Positions 25,311 to 32,406 of a stretch of DNA of 64,000 bases are shown here, one piece after another (within the stretch, counting starts at the first letter, position 1; each line of letters opens with the position of its first letter). The DNA is from Rubricella aquisinus (lineage in GTDB: Bacteria; Pseudomonadota; Alphaproteobacteria; Rhodobacterales; Rhodobacteraceae): positions 124,001 to 188,000 of the forward strand of contig NZ_JACIJS010000004.1 of the NCBI RefSeq assembly GCF_014199445.1. The letters run 5' to 3'. A program made the translations under genes and the position numbers. The notes beneath the pieces were generated by a model that was not told the origin of the DNA, ran no database searches, and saw nothing but the letters and a program-made list of their open reading frames with translations.

Positions 25311-26618
25311 TTACCCCAGCTTCATGTTGTCGATGCCCACCAGCCGGTCATAAAGCCAGTAGAGGATGAGAACCCCGAACAGCAAGAGGGCCGCCAATGC
25401 CGCCGCGAGCGACCAATTGAGCGAGTTCTGCATGTGGAAGGCGATCAGGTTGGAGATCAACTGCCCGTCCGATCCACCTACAAGCGCGGGCGTGATGTAG
25501 TAGCCCACCGCAAGGATGAACACGAGCATTGAGCCTGCCGCAATCCCTGGAATGGTCTGCGGGAAATAAATCCGGCGGAAGGTCGTCCAGCTTGTCGCGC
25601 CAAGGGACCGTGCCGCGCGGGCATAGCTTGGCGGAATGGTCCGCATCACCGAATACATCGGCAGGATCATGAAGGGCAAAAGGATATGCGTCATCGCGAC
25701 AATCGTGCCGATCTGGTTATACATCATCTGGATGCGCCCATCGTCCCCGATGATGCCCATCGCGACCATCACGTCATTGACCACACCCTGACTTTGCAAC
25801 AGCACCATCCAACTGGTCGTCCGCACCAAGAGCGATGTCCAGAACGGCAACAGAACGAGGATCATCAGCAGGTTCGATGTTCGCATCGGCAGGATCGCCA
25901 AGAGATGCGCCACCGGAAAGCCAAGGAGGAAACACAGGCCCGTAATCAGCGCCGACAGCCAAAGGGTGCGGATAAAGAGGTTGATGTAGATTTGCCGGTT
26001 TTCATCCACTGACACGATATCCCCCTCCGGCGTGGTCGTCATATCGACCGCCGCGAGGTAAAAACTCAGCGTATAGGGATTGGAGGCGGTGCGCATTGCG
26101 CTCCATAATTCAGGCTCGGCCCAGTCCTCATCCACATCGAGCACGGCTTCCTTGAATGGGGCTTCCAGCCGGTCCGCGCGGCGCGCGGTCTTGGTGAAAA
26201 GGGAGCGGGAGCCGGAATGCTCATAATTGATCCGGGTGCCGACCTGACCGGGCGCGCGCAATTCGCGCAAGAGCCGCAAATCCATCACGAGCGCCTCATA
26301 GGCGGCTTCATCGGGTTCGGTTCCGCGCGGGTTGTCATCGAACCAGTCGCGCAGGTTCACCATGATCGGCGTTTTCACACCGTCTGAAATGCTGGTGTGC
26401 ATCGTAAAGCCGTCATTGTGGATCGACCGGAACAGCATCTGCCCAATGGGCACGACGAAGGTGATCAACACAAACAGCAATAGCGGGGCGACCAAAATCG
26501 CTGCGCGGGTGCGGGCGCGGCGCTGGGCGCGGGCAAGGGATGACTTGAGCGGCTGGCCATCGGCGGTGCGCAATTCACCAGCGTCGTTCTGATCCGTATC
26601 AGCGGTCATATCCACCAT
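25311..26618 (-). CDS. ABC transporter permease, polyamine type (PotB-like)
   Basis: 435 residues, longer than a typical PotB (about 280-310) because of a hydrophilic region of about 130 residues between the first and second membrane segments, probably a periplasmic insertion (it holds ELRAPGQVGTRINYEHSGSRS and DVDEDWAEPELW). The C-terminal six-helix core has the EAA loop ARAARSLGATSWTTFRRIYFPQTIPGI. ATG at 26618 follows GAGG; another ATG lies three codons in. The insertion is common in PotB-like proteins of proteobacteria that import less-known polyamines or amino-sugars, by inference. Confidence 0.85.
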   Translation of the reverse strand: MVDMTADTDQNDAGELRTADGQPLKSSLARAQRRARTRAAILVAPLLLFVLITFVVPIGQMLFRSIHNDGFTMHTSISDGVKTPIMVNLRDWFDDNPRGTEPDEAAYEALVMDLRLLRELRAPGQVGTRINYEHSGSRSLFTKTARRADRLEAPFKEAVLDVDEDWAEPELWSAMRTASNPYTLSFYLAAVDMTTTPEGDIVSVDENRQIYINLFIRTLWLSALITGLCFLLGFPVAHLLAILPMRTSNLLMILVLLPFWTSLLVRTTSWMVLLQSQGVVNDVMVAMGIIGDDGRIQMMYNQIGTIVAMTHILLPFMILPMYSVMRTIPPSYARAARSLGATSWTTFRRIYFPQTIPGIAAGSMLVFILAVGYYITPALVGGSDGQLISNLIAFHMQNSLNWSLAAALAALLLFGVLILYWLYDRLVGIDNMKLG

Positions 26619-26689
26619 GCCAAATCCTCGATCCTATCAAAAGGGGGGTGCCGGGCGCAGCACAGGGCCGCGCCCGGCGAAAGCCGTGC

Positions 26690-27772
26690 TTACTGAGCAA
26701 GCCAAGCGTTGAAACGCTCGTTCAACTCGGTGTCCCGGTCGGCCCAGAACTCGAAGTTGTTGACGAGGGCGTTCTCAAGGTTCGCAGCCGCGGTCGGCAT
26801 GTGCGGGCCCATCTGGGTCACGCCGTCGGAATAAAGACCGACAAGCTCACCAGAGGATTTCCGCGCCGGACCGTAGGAGATCCAGCTTGCCTGATCGGCA
26901 AGGCGCTGCGTGTCCGTCGCAAAGGCGATGAACTTCTTGGCTTCTTCCATGTTCGGTGCGCCCTGCGGGATCACGAACAGATCGAAATCCATGACCTGAC
27001 CGTCCCAGACGATTTCGAACGGCTGGCCTTCGCCAACGGCTGCGTTGAAGATACGGCCGTTATACGCGGTGGACATCACCACTTCGCCATCCGCGAGAAG
27101 CTGCGGCGGCTGTGCACCGGACTCCCACCACACAACGCTGTCCTTGATGGTGTCGAGCTTCGCGAAGGCGCGATCCACACCTTCATCCGTTTCCAGGAGG
27201 TCATAGACTTCGGATGCCGGAACGCCGTCTGCCATCAGAGCCATCTCAAGGTTGGCTTTCGCGTTCTTGCGCAGACCACGGTTGCCCGGGAAATCCGCAA
27301 GGTTGAAGAAATCGTCGATGCTGTCGGGCGCGTTCGCGTTGGTCTCGGTGTTATACGCGAAAACGGTGGACCAAACGATGTTGGCCACGGCGCAATCCTG
27401 AAGCGCGCCTTCGATGAAGTCATCGGCGGCAGGCGTGCCGTCGGGGGCTGCGGGCAGCATGGAATGATCCAGCTCGACAAGCAGACCTTCGTCGCACAGG
27501 CGGATCGCATCGGAGAACTCGACGTCTGCGACATCAACGGTCACGTTGCCGGCCTCAACCTGCGCCTTGATCGGGGTTGCCGGGTTGCTGGCATCCACGG
27601 AATTAACGGAAATGCCGGTCATCGCGGTGAACGGCTTGTGATAGGCCTCAACCTGGGACTTGGTGTATGCACCGCCCCAAGACATCACGGTCACTTCCTG
27701 AGCGGAAGCGACGCTTGCAGCCATCAGGCCGGTGACCATCGCGGTCGTGGCAAGATAAAACTTGGTTTTCAT
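26690..27772 (-). CDS. ABC transporter substrate-binding protein, polyamine type
   Basis: 360 residues from the ATG at 27772 (ribosome site AGGAGAG; an upstream in-frame extension is rejected). Signal peptide MKTKFYLATTAMVTGLMAASVASA, then EVTVMSWGGAYTKSQVEAYHKPF, the opening strand of PotD/PotF-like cluster D binding proteins. Aromatic residues expected to line a polyamine pocket (Trp in MSWGG, VVWWESG, Tyr in STAYNGR) are present. It delivers substrate in the periplasm to the two permeases. The exact ligand (putrescine, spermidine or other) cannot be read. Confidence 0.88.
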   Translation of the reverse strand: MKTKFYLATTAMVTGLMAASVASAQEVTVMSWGGAYTKSQVEAYHKPFTAMTGISVNSVDASNPATPIKAQVEAGNVTVDVADVEFSDAIRLCDEGLLVELDHSMLPAAPDGTPAADDFIEGALQDCAVANIVWSTVFAYNTETNANAPDSIDDFFNLADFPGNRGLRKNAKANLEMALMADGVPASEVYDLLETDEGVDRAFAKLDTIKDSVVWWESGAQPPQLLADGEVVMSTAYNGRIFNAAVGEGQPFEIVWDGQVMDFDLFVIPQGAPNMEEAKKFIAFATDTQRLADQASWISYGPARKSSGELVGLYSDGVTQMGPHMPTAAANLENALVNNFEFWADRDTELNERFNAWLAQ

Positions 27773-27850
27773 TTGGTCTCTCCTGGTTGGTCTTGGTCCG
27801 TCTTTATGTGCCCCCGCACGCGGGACCTCATGCGCGCGGGGTATCACTGC

Positions 27851-28942
27851 TCACGCGTCGAGCGCGCGGCAATCTCGTGTCGCCCAGCCGATGGTCAGCT
27901 TTTGACCTTCTTCAAGCGGGCCTTGGCCGCCTGCATTGGGCACTTTGACGATAAACTCGTCATTCCCATGCACGCGCATCCGGCACCGAATATGGTCGCC
28001 GTGGTAAATCAACTCCAGAACCTCCGCGGCGACCGCGTTGGCCCCGTTGGTTGGGTTCAATGTCACACGCTCTGGCCGGATAGACAGAAGCGTGCGGGTT
28101 CCGACGCCGGTATTGGCCACGGCAAGTGCCGTTCCCGTTTCCCCGTCGTCAAACTTCACATGCACCGTGTCGCCGTCGATCGCGGTCACTTCGGCCATGA
28201 GTTTGTTATTCTCACCGATGAACTGGGCAACAAAAGCGTTCTCCGGCTCTTCATAGAGCGCCTGCGGGGTCGCAAGCTGCTGGATGCGGCCATCATCGAA
28301 CACCGCGACCCGGTCTGACATGGTCAGCGCCTCGGACTGGTCGTGGGTCACATAGACGACCGTGATCCCGAGCCGCTCATGCAGGTGCTTGATCTCATAC
28401 TGCATATGCTCGCGCAGTTGTTTGTCGAGCGCGCCCAGCGGCTCGTCCATCAAAACCAGCTCCGGCTCGAACACCAGCGCGCGGGCCAGCGCGATCCGCT
28501 GCTGCTGACCACCGGACAGTTGCGCGGGGCGGCGCCCGCCGAACTCCCCCATCTGCACCATATCAAGCGCGCGCGCGACGGCGGCGTCACGCTCCGTCTT
28601 TCCCATGCCGCGCACTTCCAAAGGGAAGGCGAGGTTTTCGGCCACGCTCATATGCGGGAACAGCGCGTAATTCTGGAACACCATACCAATGCCGCGCTTA
28701 TGCGGGGGGATGTTGTTGATCGGGCGCCCGTCCAGCGTAATCTCCCCATGGGTCGCGGTCTCAAATCCCGCGAGCATCATCAGGCAGGTCGTCTTGCCCG
28801 ATCCCGACGGGCCAAGCATCGTGAGAAACTCGCCTTTGCCGATATGGAGGTTGAGATCTTTAACGACGAGCGTTTCGCCGTCATAGCTTTTTTGCACACG
28901 ATCAAAACTGACGAATGCCTCGTCCTGCGGCGTCACTGTCAC
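27851..28942 (-). CDS. ABC transporter ATP-binding protein (PotA-like)
   Basis: 363 residues if GTG at 28942 is used, chosen because GGAG lies 5 nt upstream; nearby GTG codons at 28948 and 28936 are alternatives, and a longer reading from upstream is unlikely. Walker A is GPSGSGKTT, the signature is LSGGQQQ, Walker B is LVLMDEPLGALD, followed by the switch His in YVTHDQ. The C-terminal 110 residues form the TOBE regulatory domain. It is the first gene of the polyamine-type importer operon; its promoter must lie in the 29.0-29.5 kb gap. Confidence 0.92.
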   Translation of the reverse strand: MTVTPQDEAFVSFDRVQKSYDGETLVVKDLNLHIGKGEFLTMLGPSGSGKTTCLMMLAGFETATHGEITLDGRPINNIPPHKRGIGMVFQNYALFPHMSVAENLAFPLEVRGMGKTERDAAVARALDMVQMGEFGGRRPAQLSGGQQQRIALARALVFEPELVLMDEPLGALDKQLREHMQYEIKHLHERLGITVVYVTHDQSEALTMSDRVAVFDDGRIQQLATPQALYEEPENAFVAQFIGENNKLMAEVTAIDGDTVHVKFDDGETGTALAVANTGVGTRTLLSIRPERVTLNPTNGANAVAAEVLELIYHGDHIRCRMRVHGNDEFIVKVPNAGGQGPLEEGQKLTIGWATRDCRALDA

Positions 28943-29256
28943 ACGCACTCTCCAGATTTCCCTGTTTTGCCTGCAAATGTGTCTTCGCATGGCGTCCTGA
29001 TCCGAAACGTAACAGTAGAATTTCCACAAGTGCAAGAATGGACGCGCGTCCCGGCGCATAAGACTGATTTTTCCCATTCTGCGGTCGGTTTTGAGCCAAA
29101 ATTGGGCGTTTTGGTCCAAATGACTGGCCAGGTGGCCTGTCGCGCAGAGCGACATCGCGCAAATGCAGCCGGGCAGGGGGCGGGTTTGCGGCCTATGGTT
29201 CCATTTTGAGCAATGCGATTCCACGATGCGGCCCAAATCCGTCAAGAGTTGGATCA

Positions 29257-29348
29257 CTCAAATTTCGTTGAGACAAAAGTCGGTATTTTTTTCGTCACAG
29301 CGCCGTGATGAACTGAACGGTTCATTATGAATTGAAATCCTATTTCAA
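29257..29348. promoter_or_regulatory. Cluster of three palindromes in a divergent intergenic region
   Basis: Between the ABC operon start (28942) and the first microprotein gene (29542) about 600 bp hold no supported gene. Within it are CTCAA-N6-TTGAG (29257-29272), TGAAC-G-GTTCA (29314-29324) and TTGAAAT-CCT-ATTTCAA (29332-29348). The second resembles the TGAAC sites at 2.9 kb. They may be operators for either or both divergent units. The rest of the gap is A/T-richer than the coding sequence and probably contains both promoters and a long 5' leader. Confidence 0.5.
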
Positions 29349-29541
29349 CCCTCGTGACGCCACGTCATTTTCACGAAAACGCGCGATTTTCTCACGCAAG
29401 GCGGCGCGTAAGCGTTTGTTTCTGTTTGCGAAAAAATGCGTCTGAAAAACTGGGGTACACGAATGCGGATGGCCTCCACATCTGTCCATCATCGCAACGA
29501 GGCGACGAACAAAACGCCTCACCAAACAAAGGAGACTACAC

Positions 29542-29736
29542 ATGACCAACGCACTGAAAACCATCCTCGCCGCATCCGTCCTGACCGTCGCAGCCGGTGG
29601 CGCATTCGCCAACACCGCGCAGCTTGCAGCCTCCGCTGGCCTGACGCCCGCCGAAGCACAGGGCCTGAGCGTTCAGGAAATCGCAGGCTACAAAGCGTTC
29701 CTCGAGAACGACGAATGGTCCCGCGTGACCAACTGA
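29542..29736 (+). CDS. Secreted microprotein, tandem copy 1
   Basis: 64 residues, MTNALKTILAAS... with ribosome site AAAGGAG 9 nt before the ATG. The first 23 residues form a signal peptide ending GGAFA; the mature part is 41 residues, starting NTAQLAASAG and ending LENDEWSRVTN. It is mildly acidic, has no Cys, and contains a Thr-Pro-Ala-Glu (LTPAEAQ) helix-cap-like start and an EIAGYKAFLEN helix. I recognise no named family. This copy differs from the other two only at the extreme N-terminus (Asn-Ala instead of Lys-Thr). Confidence 0.85.
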   Translation: MTNALKTILAASVLTVAAGGAFANTAQLAASAGLTPAEAQGLSVQEIAGYKAFLENDEWSRVTN

Positions 29737-29773
29737 TCCCCTTCCCCAGACTGAAACCGACCTTAGAAGGAAT

Positions 29774-29974
29774 ATGAAAATGACCAAGACACTGAAAACC
29801 ATCCTCGCAGCATCCGTCCTGACCGTCGCAGCCGGTGGCGCATTCGCCAACACCGCGCAGCTTGCAGCCTCCGCTGGCCTGACGCCCGCCGAAGCACAGG
29901 GCCTGAGCGTGCAGGAAATCGCAGGCTACAAAGCGTTCCTCGAGAACGACGAATGGTCCCGCGTGACCAACTGA
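29774..29974 (+). CDS. Secreted microprotein, tandem copy 2
   Basis: 66 residues if the first ATG (29774) is used; the second ATG at 29780 aligns with copy 1 and has better spacing to AGAAGGA, giving 64 residues. From the signal peptide core to the stop, the protein is identical to copies 1 and 3; the few base differences there are synonymous. Identity of the mature peptide despite silent changes suggests selection or gene conversion. Probably cotranscribed with the flanking copies. Confidence 0.85.
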   Translation: MKMTKTLKTILAASVLTVAAGGAFANTAQLAASAGLTPAEAQGLSVQEIAGYKAFLENDEWSRVTN

Positions 29975-30011
29975 TCCCCTTCCCCAGACTGAAACCGACC
30001 TTAGAAGGAAT

Positions 30012-30212
30012 ATGAAAATGACCAAGACACTGAAAACCATCCTCGCCGCATCCGTCCTGACCGTCGCAGCCGGTGGCGCATTCGCCAACACCGCGCAGCT
30101 TGCAGCCTCCGCTGGCCTGACGCCCGCTGAAGCACAGGGCCTGAGCGTTCAGGAAATCGCAGGCTACAAAGCGTTCCTTGAGAACGACGAATGGTCCCGC
30201 GTGACCAACTGA
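30012..30212 (+). CDS. Secreted microprotein, tandem copy 3
   Basis: Same protein as copy 2 (66 residues, or 64 from the ATG at 30018). Four synonymous base changes distinguish it from copy 2 in the coding part. The unit ends at the stop codon; instead of the usual spacer a strong terminator hairpin follows at once, so this is the last copy of the array. Confidence 0.85.
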   Translation: MKMTKTLKTILAASVLTVAAGGAFANTAQLAASAGLTPAEAQGLSVQEIAGYKAFLENDEWSRVTN

Positions 30213-30225
30213 TGACGACCGGGAT

Positions 30226-30270
30226 AGGTGCCGATGTCATCCCACACATCGGCACCTCACCCCTTTTTTT
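30226..30270 (+). terminator. Rho-independent terminator after the microprotein array
   Basis: A perfect 12-bp stem AGGTGCCGATGT (30226-30237) / ACATCGGCACCT (30246-30257) with an 8-nt loop, then CACCCC and seven T residues (30264-30270). The six nt between stem and T run are unusual, so read-through into the next small ORF is possible. Confidence 0.8.
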
Positions 30271-30285
30271 CCAAAGGATAGACGG

Positions 30286-30453
30286 ATGAAACCGCTTCTC
30301 TACATCGCTGCTTTTCTGGCGCTGGCCAGCCCGGCAGTGGCGTCTGATACTGTATATGCCGCAATGACCTTCGCCCCGGATGTGAGCATCCACGGGCTGA
30401 GTGATTTCGTGGTTCGGGCCATGGCAATCGGGCCTTACGGGCCGAATTATTAA
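30286..30453 (+). CDS. Small secreted peptide (55 residues)
   Basis: ATG at 30286 with AAAGGA upstream. The protein starts MKPLLYIAAFLALASPAVAS, a clear signal peptide with a predicted cut after AVA; the 36-residue mature peptide contains TFAPDVSIHGLSDFVVRAM and ends AIGPYGPNY. It has no Cys and no domain I recognise. It lies just after the microprotein terminator and its stop codon overlaps the stop of the convergent amylosucrase gene. A signal peptide over an otherwise short frame with a good ribosome site supports a real gene. Confidence 0.6.
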   Translation: MKPLLYIAAFLALASPAVASDTVYAAMTFAPDVSIHGLSDFVVRAMAIGPYGPNY

Positions 30454-32402
30454 ACCAGCCACATGGCCTGATAGGGGGCCAAGGTGACGGCGCCCTGAAT
30501 GGCGCGACCTGACAGACGATCTTCAAAATCCACGACGCCATGCGCGCTCAACCATCCCCGGTCGAGCGCGATATGCTGTTCGGAGAAGTTGAATACGGCG
30601 ACCAGCGTTCGGGCAGCCGCCACGCGCCGGAATGCAAATACCGATGCGTGCGGGACGTCCAGAATGTCACGCGGCACATCGCCATGCAGTTCCGGCGTCG
30701 CCTTCCTCGCCGCAAGCAGCGCCTTGACCCCTGCATAAACCCGCCCTGTCGGGGTGGCAGGATCATGGCGCTCTGCGGCGCGGTCCCAATCCATCAATGG
30801 GCGGTGCATCCAGCGGCTGTCATCCTCGCCCCGGCTATGCGCGGCCCAGTCATGGTCGTTCAGCAGGGCAAGCTCGTCCCCCATATAGAGCAACGGCACC
30901 CCGCCAAAGCTCGCGATCAGGGCATGGCCCATCAGGATGCGCGCAATCGCATCCCCGACCCACGCGTCATTGCCCGCTTCAAGGGCTGTTTCCAGCCCGC
31001 ACAGCGATGCCATGGTGCCATTGGTGCGCCGGTCCTGCGTGACCGGGTTATACTGAAACCGCCCGCCCCGTGCGAAACTGCCCGGAAACACGCCCTCATA
31101 GAAATCTGCCAGAAACTGCCGGTGGCCAAAGCCCGAAAAGCCAAGCTGGCCCGCATCCTCATCCGTGATCGCCCAGCCGATATCGTCATGGCAGCGCAGA
31201 TACGTGCCCCATGTCGCGTTGCGATGCACGGTCGGGAAATGGGTGCGCAGGACATGGGTCATCAGCCCGGTGTCGCGCGCGGCCAAGGCTGACCAGAACT
31301 GCACCATCAGGGAGTTGTGATAGGCCAGATTGGCAACCTTGCCCGTATGCTCCCCAACCCCGAGATAGGGGAGAAGCTGATCAGGCGCCACAATCGCCTC
31401 TGCCTTATGGATCACGGCGGGCGCGGCAATCCGGCAGGCCGCGCGCAGCGCCTGAAGGATATGGTGCACTTCAGGCAGGTTCTGACACTGGGTGCCCAGC
31501 CGTTTCCACATGAAGGCCACGGCATCCAGCCGCAGCACCTCCGCGCCCTTGTTTGCGAGATAGAGCATCACGTCGAGGATCTCGATAAAGATTTGGGGGT
31601 TCTCCCAATTCAGATCCCACTGATGCTCATTGAATGTGGTCCAGACCCAGCGGTCCATATCCGCGTAATAGGTGAAATTACCGGGCGCCTGATTGGGGAA
31701 AATCTCCAGCAGGGTTTTCTCATATTCGCGGGGCGTCTCATCCGTTTCATACATGCGGTAATAGGCCCGGTGCTGTTCGGACCCGGCGCGGGCGCGCATG
31801 GCCCAATCATGCTCTTTCGCGGTGTGATTGAGCACCATGTCGATACAGGGCGAAATACCGCGCGCGCGAAACGCGGCGCAGATCGCCTCAAACTCCGCCA
31901 TAGTGCCAAGACGGGGATCAATTTCCCGGTAATTCTGCACCGAATAGCCGCCATCATTGTCGCCGTCGCGCGGCTTGAGGCAGGGCATCAGGTGCACATA
32001 GGTGACGCCCAACTCCTCCAGATAATCGAGCTTGGCGGGCAGATCGGCCAGCGTTCCGGCAAAGCGGTCGATATAGAACACATAGCCGACCATGGTTTCG
32101 CGCAGGAACCAGTCCGGCTCCAGATCGCGGCGCAGATCGAGGTCTTTGAGGTCTTTCGGGCGTTCGCGCCAATTGCGGCGCAGCATCTGCACAAGCTGGC
32201 TGGCGAAGCGCTCATAGCCCGGCAAATGACCGTAAAGGTGATCGAGCGGGCCAAACAGATCGGCGCGGGAGCGGTCAAAGCGCAACTCGAAAATGCGCTG
32301 CTCGCCGGGGGTGAGCCGGGTTGGTGTGCGCTTGGGCAAGGGGCGGGCCGCCGCGCGCGACGGGGTGGGTTCGGTCGTGGTGACGGCCTTTGATCGCGCC
32401 AT
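30450..32402 (-). CDS. Amylosucrase (GH13 alpha-glucosyltransferase)
   Basis: 650 residues from the ATG at 32402 (a longer frame inside pgm is rejected). The GH13 core is complete: GYSVQNYREIDPRLG (about 152-166), IDMVLNHTAKEHD, nucleophile Asp293 in LRLDAVAF, general acid Glu335 in KAEAIV, and RCHDDIGW. The N-terminal helical domain and overall length match amylosucrases (GH13_4), which polymerise glucose from sucrose into alpha-1,4-glucan, with fructose released. It starts 4 bp after pgm, so the two are cotranscribed. A sucrose hydrolase activity is the alternative. Confidence 0.88.
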   Translation of the reverse strand: MARSKAVTTTEPTPSRAAARPLPKRTPTRLTPGEQRIFELRFDRSRADLFGPLDHLYGHLPGYERFASQLVQMLRRNWRERPKDLKDLDLRRDLEPDWFLRETMVGYVFYIDRFAGTLADLPAKLDYLEELGVTYVHLMPCLKPRDGDNDGGYSVQNYREIDPRLGTMAEFEAICAAFRARGISPCIDMVLNHTAKEHDWAMRARAGSEQHRAYYRMYETDETPREYEKTLLEIFPNQAPGNFTYYADMDRWVWTTFNEHQWDLNWENPQIFIEILDVMLYLANKGAEVLRLDAVAFMWKRLGTQCQNLPEVHHILQALRAACRIAAPAVIHKAEAIVAPDQLLPYLGVGEHTGKVANLAYHNSLMVQFWSALAARDTGLMTHVLRTHFPTVHRNATWGTYLRCHDDIGWAITDEDAGQLGFSGFGHRQFLADFYEGVFPGSFARGGRFQYNPVTQDRRTNGTMASLCGLETALEAGNDAWVGDAIARILMGHALIASFGGVPLLYMGDELALLNDHDWAAHSRGEDDSRWMHRPLMDWDRAAERHDPATPTGRVYAGVKALLAARKATPELHGDVPRDILDVPHASVFAFRRVAAARTLVAVFNFSEQHIALDRGWLSAHGVVDFEDRLSGRAIQGAVTLAPYQAMWLV

Positions 32403-32406
32403 GTGG

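Larger units (their letters stand above)
29542..30212 (+). repeat. Tandem repeat of 238-bp units carrying a microprotein gene
   Basis: Three direct units begin at 29542, 29780 and 30018. Unit 1 and unit 2 differ at four positions over 238 bp including the spacer; unit 3 is cut off after its stop codon. Each unit encodes the same small protein. The spacer (TGATCCCCTTCCCCAGACTG... up to AGAAGGAATATGAAA) is identical in both complete units. Confidence 0.97.

Noticed and set aside
29542-30212. CRISPR-like array
   Set aside because: The repeats are 238 bp long, contiguous and protein-coding, with no short spacers and no cas genes.
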